Assembly (NCBI RefSeq): GCF_026341775.1
Contig: NZ_JAPEOB010000007.1
Coordinates: 20,283-84,282, forward strand
DNA length: 64,000 nt
From: Streptomyces sp. NBC_00654
GTDB taxonomy: Bacteria; Actinomycetota; Actinomycetes; Streptomycetales; Streptomycetaceae
Direction of reading: 5' to 3'
Both the position numbers and the translations under genes were made by a program. Shown here piece after piece: positions 1 through 6,983 of this stretch (the stretch's first letter is position 1; each line of letters starts with the position of its first letter). The notes under the pieces were generated by a model. That model was not told the origin of the DNA. It ran no database searches and worked only from the letters and a program-made list of their open reading frames with translations.

Positions 1-48
1 TGAGAGCAGTGCCGGGTGCGTGACCGCAGCGGCGGAAGAAGGGGCGCT

Positions 49-603
49 TCATCGAGTTGGCTCCTCGGAGGTGGGGTGCGGGGTGGCCGTCGGCATGGCA
101 GGGCTCAGGTAGCGGGCTGCGGTGTTCACGAAGTTGTCGTGGGCGACCTTCGCGGCCTCGCGGGCCTCGGTGAGCCGCTGTTTGGCCGCCTCACGGTCGG
201 TGCCGACCGCAGCGGTGGGGACCGTCTGCCGGATCGCGTAGGTCAGCGTGATCATGCGGTCGGCGGCGGCGCGCACGGCCTGGTCCTCGATGAGGACGCG
301 CAGGACGACCAGTGGGCGGGTGATGGCGCTGCGGGTCATGTGGCTCTCGCCGCGCAGGGTCTCGATCCGGTCGGCGCTGGCGCCCTTGAGGACGGCGTCA
401 CCGCGCCTCCACATCGTCGTGCGGTGGTCGCTGGCGGCGCAGGCGAGCGCGGTGACGGCCTCCAGGCGGTCACGGCGGATCGCCTCGCCGTGGCTGGCAC
501 GGACGCCTCGTTCGGCGGCGCGCTCCTGAAAACGGCCGGAGACGATCGCACCCAGCAGGGTGGCGACGATGGCGAGGGCGGCTGTGATGAGGGTGGGTAA
601 CAC
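49..603 (-). CDS. Membrane-anchored hypothetical protein, paralog of the gene at 57,076
   Basis: The protein has 184 residues. An N-terminal hydrophobic segment (residues about 2-22) precedes a charged helical domain, suggesting an inner-membrane anchor with a cytoplasmic body. The GTG start at 603 follows a GAGAGG ribosome site 6 bases upstream. The C-terminus is Pro/Thr rich. A second copy lies at 57,076-57,558 and shares the SGRFQERAAER, RRDRL.AVTALACAASDH and GDAVLKGAS stretches. I do not recognise a catalytic motif and assign no function. Having a copy at both ends of the arm suggests a plasmid-linked family. Sure of the gene, unsure of its role. Confidence 0.8.
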   Translation of the reverse strand: MLPTLITAALAIVATLLGAIVSGRFQERAAERGVRASHGEAIRRDRLEAVTALACAASDHRTTMWRRGDAVLKGASADRIETLRGESHMTRSAITRPLVVLRVLIEDQAVRAAADRMITLTYAIRQTVPTAAVGTDREAAKQRLTEAREAAKVAHDNFVNTAARYLSPAMPTATPHPTSEEPTR

Positions 604-642
604 GCGGGTCCTCTCGATGCGCTGACGTGGCGGGAAATGAGG

Positions 643-680
643 AGCGCCGCGCCCCGGCGTTCCGGTCGGGGCGCGGCGCT
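643..680 (-). terminator. Intergenic hairpin after the Nudix gene
   Basis: A 14-bp perfect stem (643-656 with 667-680) and a 10-base loop lie just after the Nudix stop on the minus strand. There is no T-tract, as is usual for Streptomyces terminators. Confidence 0.7.
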
Positions 681-699
681 TGGTGCTTGTGGCGGTGTC

Positions 700-1128
700 T
701 CAGGAGGCCGTGGCCGCGCGGAGGATTTCGGCGTGGTCGAACGCCAGGTGCTTCGGAAGCTGGTTCAGGGGCCACCAGCGGGCGTTGCGGGCGTCGTCCC
801 CGGCAACGATCGGGGTGTCGGCGGGGACGATGGCGGCGTACGCGACGGTGACGTACCGGCCGCGCGGGTCGCGGCCGGGCTGGTCGAAGACGCCGATCTG
901 ACGCAGGTCGTCGGCGGCGACGTGGACACCGGTCTCTTCAGCCAGCTCCCGGGCCGCTGCTGTACGGCTCGTCTCTCCAACGTCGCAATGGCCGCCCGGC
1001 AGGGCCCAGGCGCCTTCGTGCGGCGCCCAGCCCCGCTCGATCAACAGGACGTCACCGCCGGGTGTCAGGGCCACCACGTCGGCGGTGTAGCGGATGGTCT
1101 CGAAGGTCTCGGTCTCGGTGTCGGTCAT
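700..1128 (-). CDS. Nudix hydrolase
   Basis: This is a 142-residue protein, normal for a single-domain Nudix enzyme. The Nudix box is complete: GGHCDVGE, then RELAEETGV at residues about 45-68, matching GX5EX7REUXEEXGU. The family hydrolyses nucleoside diphosphates linked to another group, using Mg2+ held by the box glutamates. The substrate cannot be read from sequence. The ATG at 1128 follows an AGAGGTG site. It is the last gene of a leftward group (94-aa protein, GGDEF, ASCH, Nudix), which gives the group a nucleotide theme. A terminator-like hairpin follows. Confidence 0.9.
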   Translation of the reverse strand: MTDTETETFETIRYTADVVALTPGGDVLLIERGWAPHEGAWALPGGHCDVGETSRTAAARELAEETGVHVAADDLRQIGVFDQPGRDPRGRYVTVAYAAIVPADTPIVAGDDARNARWWPLNQLPKHLAFDHAEILRAATAS

Positions 1129-1184
1129 GTGCACCTCTCGGTGGGACGGGTTGGTGGATGGTGTCGGTGACCACGAGGAACTGG

Positions 1185-1625
1185 TCACGGCAGGAAGCCG
1201 GGCAGTTGCTGGAACACGCGGTCCAGCAGGTCCGGCGTCGGCTTCCAGGGCACGACCTGCCCGCGTGCGGGGACGGGCAGGGGCAGCTCCCGGACGTCCT
1301 GGAGCACGAGGTGCCAGGCGCCCGGGTGCGCCCACTGCGTGCAGGGCGGCGCTCCCTCGGGGTCCTGGTGGCAGTCGGTGATCCGGGCGATGCCGACGAC
1401 CGCGCCGGTGACCATCTCGCGGTCGCGGATCGTGCGGCCGACCAGCGGGAGGCGCAGGGCGGGCCGGTCGATGGTCCTGCTCGTGTGCAGCAGGACCCAG
1501 CCGGTCCGCCACCGGCCGGGCCGGTTCTCCACCGTCTTGGCACCGGCGAGGATGCAGGCCGCGTACGGCTGCCGGATGCTGATGCCGCGGATCCAGTCGC
1601 CCTCGGGCAGGGTCACGGTGCTCAT
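1185..1625 (-). CDS. ASCH-domain protein (PUA-like fold)
   Basis: This 146-residue protein has the ASCH signature near the N-terminus: ISIRQPYA, then ILAGAKTVENR, then a strand ending LLHTS. ASCH domains are PUA-like and are thought to bind RNA or modified nucleotides; some cut RNA or deacetylate acetylcytidine. Which applies here is unknown. The ATG at 1625 overlaps the TGA of the upstream GGDEF gene in an ATGA arrangement, so translation is probably coupled. The stop is 56 bases before the Nudix start. Confidence 0.85.
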   Translation of the reverse strand: MSTVTLPEGDWIRGISIRQPYAACILAGAKTVENRPGRWRTGWVLLHTSRTIDRPALRLPLVGRTIRDREMVTGAVVGIARITDCHQDPEGAPPCTQWAHPGAWHLVLQDVRELPLPVPARGQVVPWKPTPDLLDRVFQQLPGFLP

Positions 1626-2299
1626 GCGGCCCGCCCCCACACGCTGGTGCCCGGCCGTCCGGCCCGGCGCCCGTTGATGGACGGCACCGTGACGTGCTGC
1701 GCCGTCGCGAGGGCCGCGCGGCCGGAGTGCTTGCCGTCGTAGAGGGCGGCATCTGCGGCCCTCTGCAACACGGTCAGGTCGCAGGAGCCGACCGAGGCCG
1801 GGGTCGCGGCGCCGACCGAGGCGGCGACGTCGACGGTGCGGCCGTCGTCCAGGGTGACCGGGGTGTGCAGCATCCGGACCAGCTGCTCCAGGCGGTGTGC
1901 AAGGCGGTCGGGGGTCAGCTCCAGGACCACTGCGAACTCATCGCCCCCGAGCCTGCCGATCGCTGCGCGCGGGCCCGCCCACGCGGTGAGCCGGGCTCCG
2001 ATCGCAGCGAGGACCGTGTCCCCGGCCGCGTGGCCCATGCCGTCATTGATCTGCTTGAAGTGGTCGGCGTCGACCATCACCACGGTCACCTTGTCGCCGT
2101 GGCGGGCCAGGAGCCGGCGGGCGCGGGCGGTGTAGGCGTCGCGGCGCAGCAGGCCGGTCAGCGGGTCGCGGCGGCTCGCGGCGATCTTCTTGTGCAGGGC
2201 GATGGCGTGGACGGCCCAGCCGGTCAACGGCACGGCTGCGGTCGTCAGGAGGAGTGTGCGCTGCCCGAACCGGGCCTGTGTGCGCAGGACGGAGCCCAT
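1622..2299 (-). CDS. Membrane-anchored diguanylate cyclase-like GGDEF protein
   Basis: This 225-residue protein has one N-terminal hydrophobic segment (about 14-32) and then a GGDEF domain. The domain starts at DPLTGLLRR and includes DADHFKQINDGMGHAAGD and an intact RLGGDEF active site, so it should make cyclic di-GMP from two GTP. The RxxD inhibitory site five residues before GGDEF is absent, so product inhibition at that site is unlikely. The ATG at 2299 has a GAGGGAGA site. No EAL or PAS domain is attached. It is coupled to the ASCH gene by an ATGA overlap. Confidence 0.9.
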   Translation of the reverse strand: MGSVLRTQARFGQRTLLLTTAAVPLTGWAVHAIALHKKIAASRRDPLTGLLRRDAYTARARRLLARHGDKVTVVMVDADHFKQINDGMGHAAGDTVLAAIGARLTAWAGPRAAIGRLGGDEFAVVLELTPDRLAHRLEQLVRMLHTPVTLDDGRTVDVAASVGAATPASVGSCDLTVLQRAADAALYDGKHSGRAALATAQHVTVPSINGRRAGRPGTSVWGRAA

Positions 2300-2388
2300 A
2301 CTGGTGTCTCCCTCTCGTCTCGTACGGGATGGGGAACCCGGGGCGGTCGACTGGTTTTCCGGCCTTTGGCGGCCGTCCCGGGGCGAAT

Positions 2389-2664
2389 TCACATCAGGCT
2401 GTTGGGGTTGACCCACGCCTTGGTGGTGGCCTTGTGCCAGTCCAGGACCCAGCCGGGGCGCAGGCCGCGCGCGACCCATCCGTCGCTGGAGTCATCGGGG
2501 GCCGGGCGGCCGGCGGACATCTGCTGCACGGCCCGGTCGTAGGCGTTGTGCGCAGCGGCCAGGGCATCGCCCGGTCCGGCGGCGCGGCCGGTGAAGACGT
2601 GAAGACCTCGCCGTTCCTGGTCCGTTGCGTGGTGTATCGGGATGTCGACCTCGTATCGGCGCAT
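2389..2664 (-). CDS. Small hypothetical protein
   Basis: The protein has about 91 residues, starting MRRYEVDIPIHH. I chose the ATG at 2664 because AAGGAG sits 9 bases upstream; the earlier in-frame ATG at 2673 touches the ribosome site. The protein is mixed alpha/beta with no cysteine cluster or membrane segment. It opens the GGDEF-ASCH-Nudix group. Function unknown. Confidence 0.7.
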   Translation of the reverse strand: MRRYEVDIPIHHATDQERRGLHVFTGRAAGPGDALAAAHNAYDRAVQQMSAGRPAPDDSSDGWVARGLRPGWVLDWHKATTKAWVNPNSLM

Positions 2665-2701
2665 GACGTCCATCTCCTTCCGTACTGAGGGACCACCGCG
2701 A

Positions 2702-2737
2702 CCGCCCCGGCCTCCGTCGTGCGGGAGGCCGGGGCGG
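2702..2737 (-). terminator. Intergenic hairpin
   Basis: A perfect 14-bp GC stem with an 8-base loop lies between the stop at 2751 and the start at 2664. It would separate the two transcription units. Confidence 0.65.
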
Positions 2738-2750
2738 CACGGAGCGTCCG

Positions 2751-3596
2751 TCAGGCGCGGTAGGTGGGCGGGCGGATTCCGGCGCGGAGTTCACGGATGA
2801 TCGAGCAGGGGCCCTTGGTGGCGCAGTACGCGTCGTCGGTGTCCGGGAGGGCGTTGCCCGTGGTTCCCCACATGTCGCGGGCGGCCGCGTTCACGGCGCG
2901 CAGCATCTCGCCGTTGTTGGGGCGGCAGGAGCTGTTCGTGTCGCCGACGCCTTGCCGGGCGGCGCTGATGAGGTGCTGGCGGGCCTGTCGGGCGGCCCAG
3001 CGTCGGCTGCTGGGGCCGGTGTTCTCGTGCACGTGCCCGCAGTCGTGGAACGTGTCCAGGTGGCAGCCGGTGCAGTGGTAGGTGACCAGCTGCTGAGGCT
3101 CGCTGTCGGGAAGCCACTTGCCTTCGAACTCGTAGACGATGACCTCGGCACCTGGGATCTCGGTGTGCGCGAAGGCGGTGACGAGGCCGACGCCGTCCGC
3201 GATCCCACCGCGCGCCTTCACGTTCCAGAAGACGCGGGGGAGGAAGTCGTCCCAGCCCTTGCCGTGGGGCCACTGGGCGTACATGACGCCCTGCGAGGCG
3301 TCGAAGGTCGCCTTGCCGTTGGTGTTCTCGCGCTGGTACTGCTCGATCTGTGCGATCGATCCGAAGTACGTCGCGCTGAACTCCTCGGACTCCAGGAAGA
3401 TCAGCCCGTAGCCCTCGGGGCGGGTGTCGTGGCCGTTGTCCTTCAGGGTCTCGACCATGTCCTCGTAGCCGGGGTTGCCCGGGGCGATGGTGCCGACGAG
3501 CGGTAACCGGTAGCGGTCGCAGCTGGTGACGTGGGCCGGGTTGGTCTCGCTGACGTTGTGCGCGGTGCCGTACGTGTTCGTGATCGTGATGCTCAT
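2751..3596 (-). CDS. Hypothetical protein with a Cys/His cluster
   Basis: This 281-residue protein has an ATG at 3596 behind a GGAAGG site. Residues about 167-180 read CTGCHLDTFHDCGH, a possible zinc site of CxxC plus His/Cys. The N-terminal half contains YGLIFLESEEFS and QYQRENTNGKATFD and looks like a compact soluble domain. Two further cysteines near the C-terminus (CATKGPC) may pair. It follows the P-loop gene by 92 bases. I do not recognise the family. Confidence 0.75.
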   Translation of the reverse strand: MSITITNTYGTAHNVSETNPAHVTSCDRYRLPLVGTIAPGNPGYEDMVETLKDNGHDTRPEGYGLIFLESEEFSATYFGSIAQIEQYQRENTNGKATFDASQGVMYAQWPHGKGWDDFLPRVFWNVKARGGIADGVGLVTAFAHTEIPGAEVIVYEFEGKWLPDSEPQQLVTYHCTGCHLDTFHDCGHVHENTGPSSRRWAARQARQHLISAARQGVGDTNSSCRPNNGEMLRAVNAAARDMWGTTGNALPDTDDAYCATKGPCSIIRELRAGIRPPTYRA

Positions 3597-3688
3597 GGGT
3601 GGGTGTCCTTCCCGGGGAAGCAGCGGGTGCCCGGCGTGGCCGGGGCGCGGCGGGTTCTGGCTGTTCGGCGAAGCGTCGGCGGCACGAC

Positions 3689-4651
3689 TCACTCGCGGAC
3701 CGCGGCCGCGTACTGCGCTTCCAGGTCGGCGCGGCCCTCGGGGTCGTGGTCCTGGTCCTCGTCGGTGTTCGGGCCGTGGACGGTGCAGACGATGTCCTGG
3801 TCGTAGTCCAGGTCGCCGTTCAGCGCCCGGAACAGGCAGGTGACGCTGTAGGCGGGTACCCAGGCGTAGCCGGTGCACTTGTAGTCGTGCGGGCACGGGA
3901 CGGCGACGTCGAACCCGTAGTCGCCCTCGCCGTCGACGTTCGGGCGGAACGCGAGGGTGAGGTACATCTGCCCGAGGCGGATCTCCGCGACGCGGTCGCC
4001 GCCGACGATGTTCGAGCCGTCCTTCCACCGCCACAGAGGCAGGATCTCCGGGCCGAACACCCGGCGGGGGAGCAGCAGATCACCGAGGCAGTCGCCGTTG
4101 TCCAGTCCGAGGTCGGCCTGGCGCTTCTCGCTGAGCCGCTCCAGGAACGGCAGCAGCTGGTAGAGGCTCTCGGAGTAGGCGACCTCGGTGAAGCCTTCCG
4201 ACTTGAGGCCACGCCGCTGGGAGTTGACCATGTCCTGCCGCTGCCGGATGACGGCCTCTTCCGGCACGCGGCGGTTGGCCGGCCGCGCGCCCTGCCGGTC
4301 CACGCACACCGTGCCGGGCGTGGAGACCATGAGCGCGATGGGGAGCATGTCGTGCCGCTTGGCGGCGGCGATCAGTGGCTCCCTGGAAGCGCTGGTGACG
4401 TTTGTGGCGTCGATGACCGTGAACAGCCGTCGGCGCATCCTCGCCTCCAGGAGCAGGTGCAGGGCGGCGACCGCGTCGCCGGTCGCGTCCTGGTCGCCCG
4501 CGTCGTCGCTGACGACCTCCCGCAGCGCGTCCAGGGACAGGACCTGCGAGGCGGGCCAGGTGTTCGCGATGGTGGTCTTCCCGGCTCCGGAGGGGCCGAT
4601 GAGGACGACCAGGCTGTTCTCGGGCATCTGCGGGTAGTACGGCGCGGTCAT
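3689..4651 (-). CDS. P-loop kinase / AAA-type ATP-binding protein
   Basis: The protein has 320 residues. A Walker A motif, GPSGAGKTT, sits at about 19-27, followed by LSLDALREVVSDD and VIDATNVT, the layout of polynucleotide-kinase-like (AAA_33) P-loop proteins. The C-terminal 130 residues form an added domain with CPHDYKCTGY and an acidic tail. It may phosphorylate a nucleic acid end or small molecule; the substrate is unknown. The ATG at 4651 follows AAGGAG. Confidence 0.8.
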   Translation of the reverse strand: MTAPYYPQMPENSLVVLIGPSGAGKTTIANTWPASQVLSLDALREVVSDDAGDQDATGDAVAALHLLLEARMRRRLFTVIDATNVTSASREPLIAAAKRHDMLPIALMVSTPGTVCVDRQGARPANRRVPEEAVIRQRQDMVNSQRRGLKSEGFTEVAYSESLYQLLPFLERLSEKRQADLGLDNGDCLGDLLLPRRVFGPEILPLWRWKDGSNIVGGDRVAEIRLGQMYLTLAFRPNVDGEGDYGFDVAVPCPHDYKCTGYAWVPAYSVTCLFRALNGDLDYDQDIVCTVHGPNTDEDQDHDPEGRADLEAQYAAAVRE

Positions 4652-4740
4652 ACGGATCTCCTTGTGGATGAGGGGTGCCGGGCAGCCCGGATGAGGCGCT
4701 GCCCGGCGTTGTCGGTGAGCAGGACGGCGGCTTCGTGCGG
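4648..4740 (-). pseudogene. Truncated duplicate of the 3' end of the gene at 4,915
   Basis: The reading PHEAAVLLTDNAGQRLIRAAR repeats the tail of the 58-aa gene at 4,915-5,091 (LHEAAALITDNAGQRLIRAAR) at both DNA and protein level, but no start codon or N-terminal half remains. It looks like a partial tandem duplication left just upstream of the P-loop gene. Confidence 0.6.
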
Positions 4741-4745
4741 CGCCG

Positions 4746-4913
4746 TCAGCGGACGATCATGTGGTTGGGGTGGCCGTTGTTCATGTGGTCCACGCACTGC
4801 GGGCAGTCCTCGCGTGGACCGAGCCCGGCGTGCGCCTGACGGCTGGCGTAGGCGTGGAACCAGCACTGGGTGCACTGCCCCTTGGGCGGGTTCTCCGCCT
4901 TGGTGTTCGCCAT
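4746..4913 (-). CDS. 55-aa double-CxxC zinc-ribbon-like protein (pRL2-8 type)
   Basis: Translated directly from the sequence: 55 residues starting MANTKAENPPKGQCTQCWFH. Two CxxC pairs (CTQC at 14-17, CPQC at 37-40) flank a His/Arg-rich middle, a probable single zinc site. The ATG at 4913 has GGAGG upstream and starts one base after the stop of the preceding gene. From memory it resembles small proteins annotated pRL2-8 on Streptomyces linear plasmids; no search was done. Function unknown. Confidence 0.75.
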   Translation of the reverse strand: MANTKAENPPKGQCTQCWFHAYASRQAHAGLGPREDCPQCVDHMNNGHPNHMIVR

Positions 4914-4914
4914 C

Positions 4915-5091
4915 TCAGCTGCCTCCCTGCGGGTGGAGGGCGCGGGCAGCCCGGATGAGGCGCTGCCCGGCGTTGTCGGTGATCAGGGCGGCGGCTTCGT
5001 GCAGCGGGCACGAGGCATCGCCGTCACGGTCGGGCTCGACCTGCTCGGCACGGCGCGCGGCGACGGTGAGCAGCTGCGCGACGGACGCCAT
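4915..5091 (-). CDS. 58-aa hypothetical protein
   Basis: Translated from the minus strand: MASVAQLLTVAARRAEQVEP onward, ending LIRAARALHPQGGS. It is a short helical protein with one cysteine. It sits between the 79-aa gene, which it overlaps, and the zinc-ribbon gene, which starts one base after it, so the three appear to be one transcript. Its C-terminal third is duplicated at 4,648-4,740. Confidence 0.6.
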   Translation of the reverse strand: MASVAQLLTVAARRAEQVEPDRDGDASCPLHEAAALITDNAGQRLIRAARALHPQGGS

Positions 5092-5263
5092 GAACCCGCC
5101 GGGGCGGATCGGTATCCTCGATGAGCTCGCGCAGGATCGCGGCGAGCTCCTCCTGGTCGACGTCGTCGGCGCTGAGGTCGTCCTCGATCTGCTGGAAGGC
5201 CAGAGAGGCGATCCCGACCGAGGCGCGTACGCGTTCCAGTCGCATCCGGGGCCGACTGGTCAC
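5024..5263 (-). CDS. Small hypothetical protein coupled to the membrane gene
   Basis: The GTG at 5263 overlaps the TGA of the preceding membrane gene (GTGA). The N-terminal 48 residues, containing VGIASLAFQQIEDDLSADD and an acidic QEELAAILRELIEDTD, look like genuine protein. The Arg-rich tail overlaps the 58-aa gene in another frame, so the true end may be elsewhere or there may be a frameshift. Confidence 0.5.
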   Translation of the reverse strand: MTSRPRMRLERVRASVGIASLAFQQIEDDLSADDVDQEELAAILRELIEDTDPPRRVHGVRRAAAHRRRAPCRAGRARP

Positions 5264-5772
5264 CGGGGGGTGGCCTTGGTCGTGGCGATGAGCGCGGCGA
5301 CGGTCTCCCAGCCGTGGTGCCAGGAGTTGTCGAGCTGGAAAGCACCGTTCATGCCGTGCGAGGCCAGCTGGTAGAAGTTGGTTTTGCCGGTCTTGTCGGC
5401 GAGCTTCTCCAGAACCCCGTGGCCCGGGACACGGCGGTCCGCGATGTAGTGCGTGCCGAAGGACAGGGCGAGCGCGGCCGCGGCCGCGCCGGGGTGGACC
5501 CGGATGCCCAGGGCGCGGGCCCCGAGTCCGGCGACGATCGCCTGCGTGGCCGTGTAGGTGAGGCAATGAGTCAGGCATGCCTTGCGGCCGTCGGCGGTGC
5601 CGTGGGTGGTCTTGGCCTTGGTTGTCGGGTTCTCGTAGGTGACCGGGTGGTCGTCGGAGGCGCCCTTCACCTGGGCACAGAAATCCGACTGGATCCAGAA
5701 GTCGCCGGCGGCGCTGGCGGCGCGGGTCAGTCCGAGCAGGGCACCGAAGATGGCGGGACGGTGAGCATGCAT
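5260..5772 (-). CDS. DUF3307-like membrane protein
   Basis: This 170-residue protein starts at the ATG at 5772 behind AGGAGAAC. Features are GDFWIQSDFCAQ near the start, HCLTYTATQAIVAGLG in the middle and ALSFGTHYIADRR after a hydrophobic stretch. The spaced Asp/His residues next to membrane helices resemble DUF3307 proteins, whose role is unknown. The family call is from pattern only. Its stop is coupled to the next gene by a GTGA overlap. Confidence 0.65.
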   Translation of the reverse strand: MHAHRPAIFGALLGLTRAASAAGDFWIQSDFCAQVKGASDDHPVTYENPTTKAKTTHGTADGRKACLTHCLTYTATQAIVAGLGARALGIRVHPGAAAAALALSFGTHYIADRRVPGHGVLEKLADKTGKTNFYQLASHGMNGAFQLDNSWHHGWETVAALIATTKATPR

Positions 5773-5863
5773 GCTGGTGTTCTCCTGATCTCGAATTCGG
5801 GTGAAGGGAGCGGGGCGGCCGGCCTCTTTGCCGATGCTGCGGTCGACCCCGTGTGTGCGGCTG

Positions 5864-5890
5864 CGCCCCCGGCCTACGTGGCCGGGGGCG
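5864..5890 (-). terminator. Intergenic hairpin
   Basis: A 10-bp perfect stem with a 7-base loop lies between the stop at 5900 and the start at 5772. Confidence 0.6.
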
Positions 5891-5899
5891 GAGTCCGTT

Positions 5900-6184
5900 T
5901 CAGAACGGCGGTTCGTAGGCGGTTGCGGGCAGCGGCAGGAGCCGGATACGGAGCTCGCGCCGGTTTGCCCAGCAGTCGCACGCCTGCATCTCCGGGAACA
6001 GGCCGCTGGTCCACCGGCCGCCCGCGCCCCGGCAGTCGGGGCAGGAGCGGCGGGCGGCGGGCGTGAGGTGGATGCGGTGGCGGTCGGCGTACAGCGTCCA
6101 GTGGCCGGCTTTGAGGACGGCGGCGGCCGCGGCGACCGTGACGGGCACGGCGGCCGCGACCAGGGCCGCGGTTCGGGCGCGCAC
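5900..6184 (-). CDS. Small membrane protein with a CxxC...CxC cluster
   Basis: About 94 residues. An N-terminal hydrophobic helix (TAALVAAAVPVTVAAAAAVL) is followed by a soluble tail with CPDCRGAGG and CDC, half of a DnaJ-type zinc finger. The GTG at 6184 lies 3 bases past the upstream stop; a TTG at 6190 would overlap that stop. Function unknown. Confidence 0.6.
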   Translation of the reverse strand: MRARTAALVAAAVPVTVAAAAAVLKAGHWTLYADRHRIHLTPAARRSCPDCRGAGGRWTSGLFPEMQACDCWANRRELRIRLLPLPATAYEPPF

Positions 6185-6186
6185 CG

Positions 6187-6717
6187 TCAAGGCCGGTCGA
6201 AGGGCTGGACGGTGAAGCGGACGCCCTGCCCGGAGTCGGCGGGCGCCGCGGTGAGGAAGCCGGGGTCGGCCTGCGCGATGCCGCCCAGCAGCGCCTTGAT
6301 CCGGTCGGTGGGGCGCTGAAGGTCGACGCGGAGCCCGTCGAAGTCCGAGAGGCGCACCGGGTGCGGGGACGTGCCGTAGCGGTGGGCCCACAGCCGGGTG
6401 CGGATCAGCTTCGCGGCCTCGGTGTCGTCGGGACGGGCGGGGATGCCGCGCGGCATCGCCCGGCAGGCGGCGGCGTGCGCGTTGGCGGCCGTGGCGGCCT
6501 CCGCCTCCGTCATCACGGTGCCCGCAGTGTTGCGGTCCGCGCGGTGGGTGCAGCCCAGGCACGCGGCGACGTAGCGCGGCGTGCCGTGGTCGGTGTCGGC
6601 GGTGTAGACGAGGACGGTCGCGCCCTCCAGCGCCCGGTAGCGCTGGGAGACGATCGTGCCCTCCGGCGTCCACGTCTCGGGGACGGCAGCGGGGGCGGTG
6701 CGGGTGAACAGCGACAC
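6187..6717 (-). CDS. Hypothetical protein with a zinc-like motif
   Basis: This 176-residue protein has its GTG at 6717 behind AAGGAG. A CLGCTHRAD segment about 50 residues in, with a later His/Cys in AHAAACRAM, could hold a metal. The C-terminal half (LSDFDGLRVDLQRPTDRIKALL) looks amphipathic. It begins the leftward run that continues to position 600. No family recognised. Confidence 0.7.
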   Translation of the reverse strand: MSLFTRTAPAAVPETWTPEGTIVSQRYRALEGATVLVYTADTDHGTPRYVAACLGCTHRADRNTAGTVMTEAEAATAANAHAAACRAMPRGIPARPDDTEAAKLIRTRLWAHRYGTSPHPVRLSDFDGLRVDLQRPTDRIKALLGGIAQADPGFLTAAPADSGQGVRFTVQPFDRP

Positions 6718-6764
6718 GGTGATTCTCCTTCGAGGGTTCGTTGATCAGGCGGCGAGCCGGTGGG

Positions 6765-6905
6765 TTACCGGGCCGTAGTGGTGAAGTACGTGTCGGGGCT
6801 GGGTTCGTAGCCCCGTGCGCAGGGGTCGCAGCAGCCCTGGGTGCGCAGCGGTACTGGCGCAGAGCACTTGTTCCGTGGCTGTCGTATTCCTGCGGCCACG
6901 GTCAC
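6765..6905 (-). CDS. Possible very small cysteine-rich protein
   Basis: A 46-residue reading from a GTG at 6905 ends CSAPVPLRTQGCCDPCARGY then a short tail. The cysteine pattern (C, CC, C) looks selected, but the start is weak and there is no clear ribosome site. It lies in the gap between the leftward run and murJ. Confidence 0.3.
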   Translation of the reverse strand: MTVAAGIRQPRNKCSAPVPLRTQGCCDPCARGYEPSPDTYFTTTAR

Positions 6906-6983
6906 GGCCGGGGAGCGTTCGCTGAACTCTGCGGCCGTACGGACGAATTGGGGCCGGGGAACCTTGGGGCATAGGTTGACGGC

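Noticed and set aside
3599..5374. 591-residue rightward open frame
   Set aside because: It is the antisense shadow of several leftward genes with ribosome sites and recognisable motifs.
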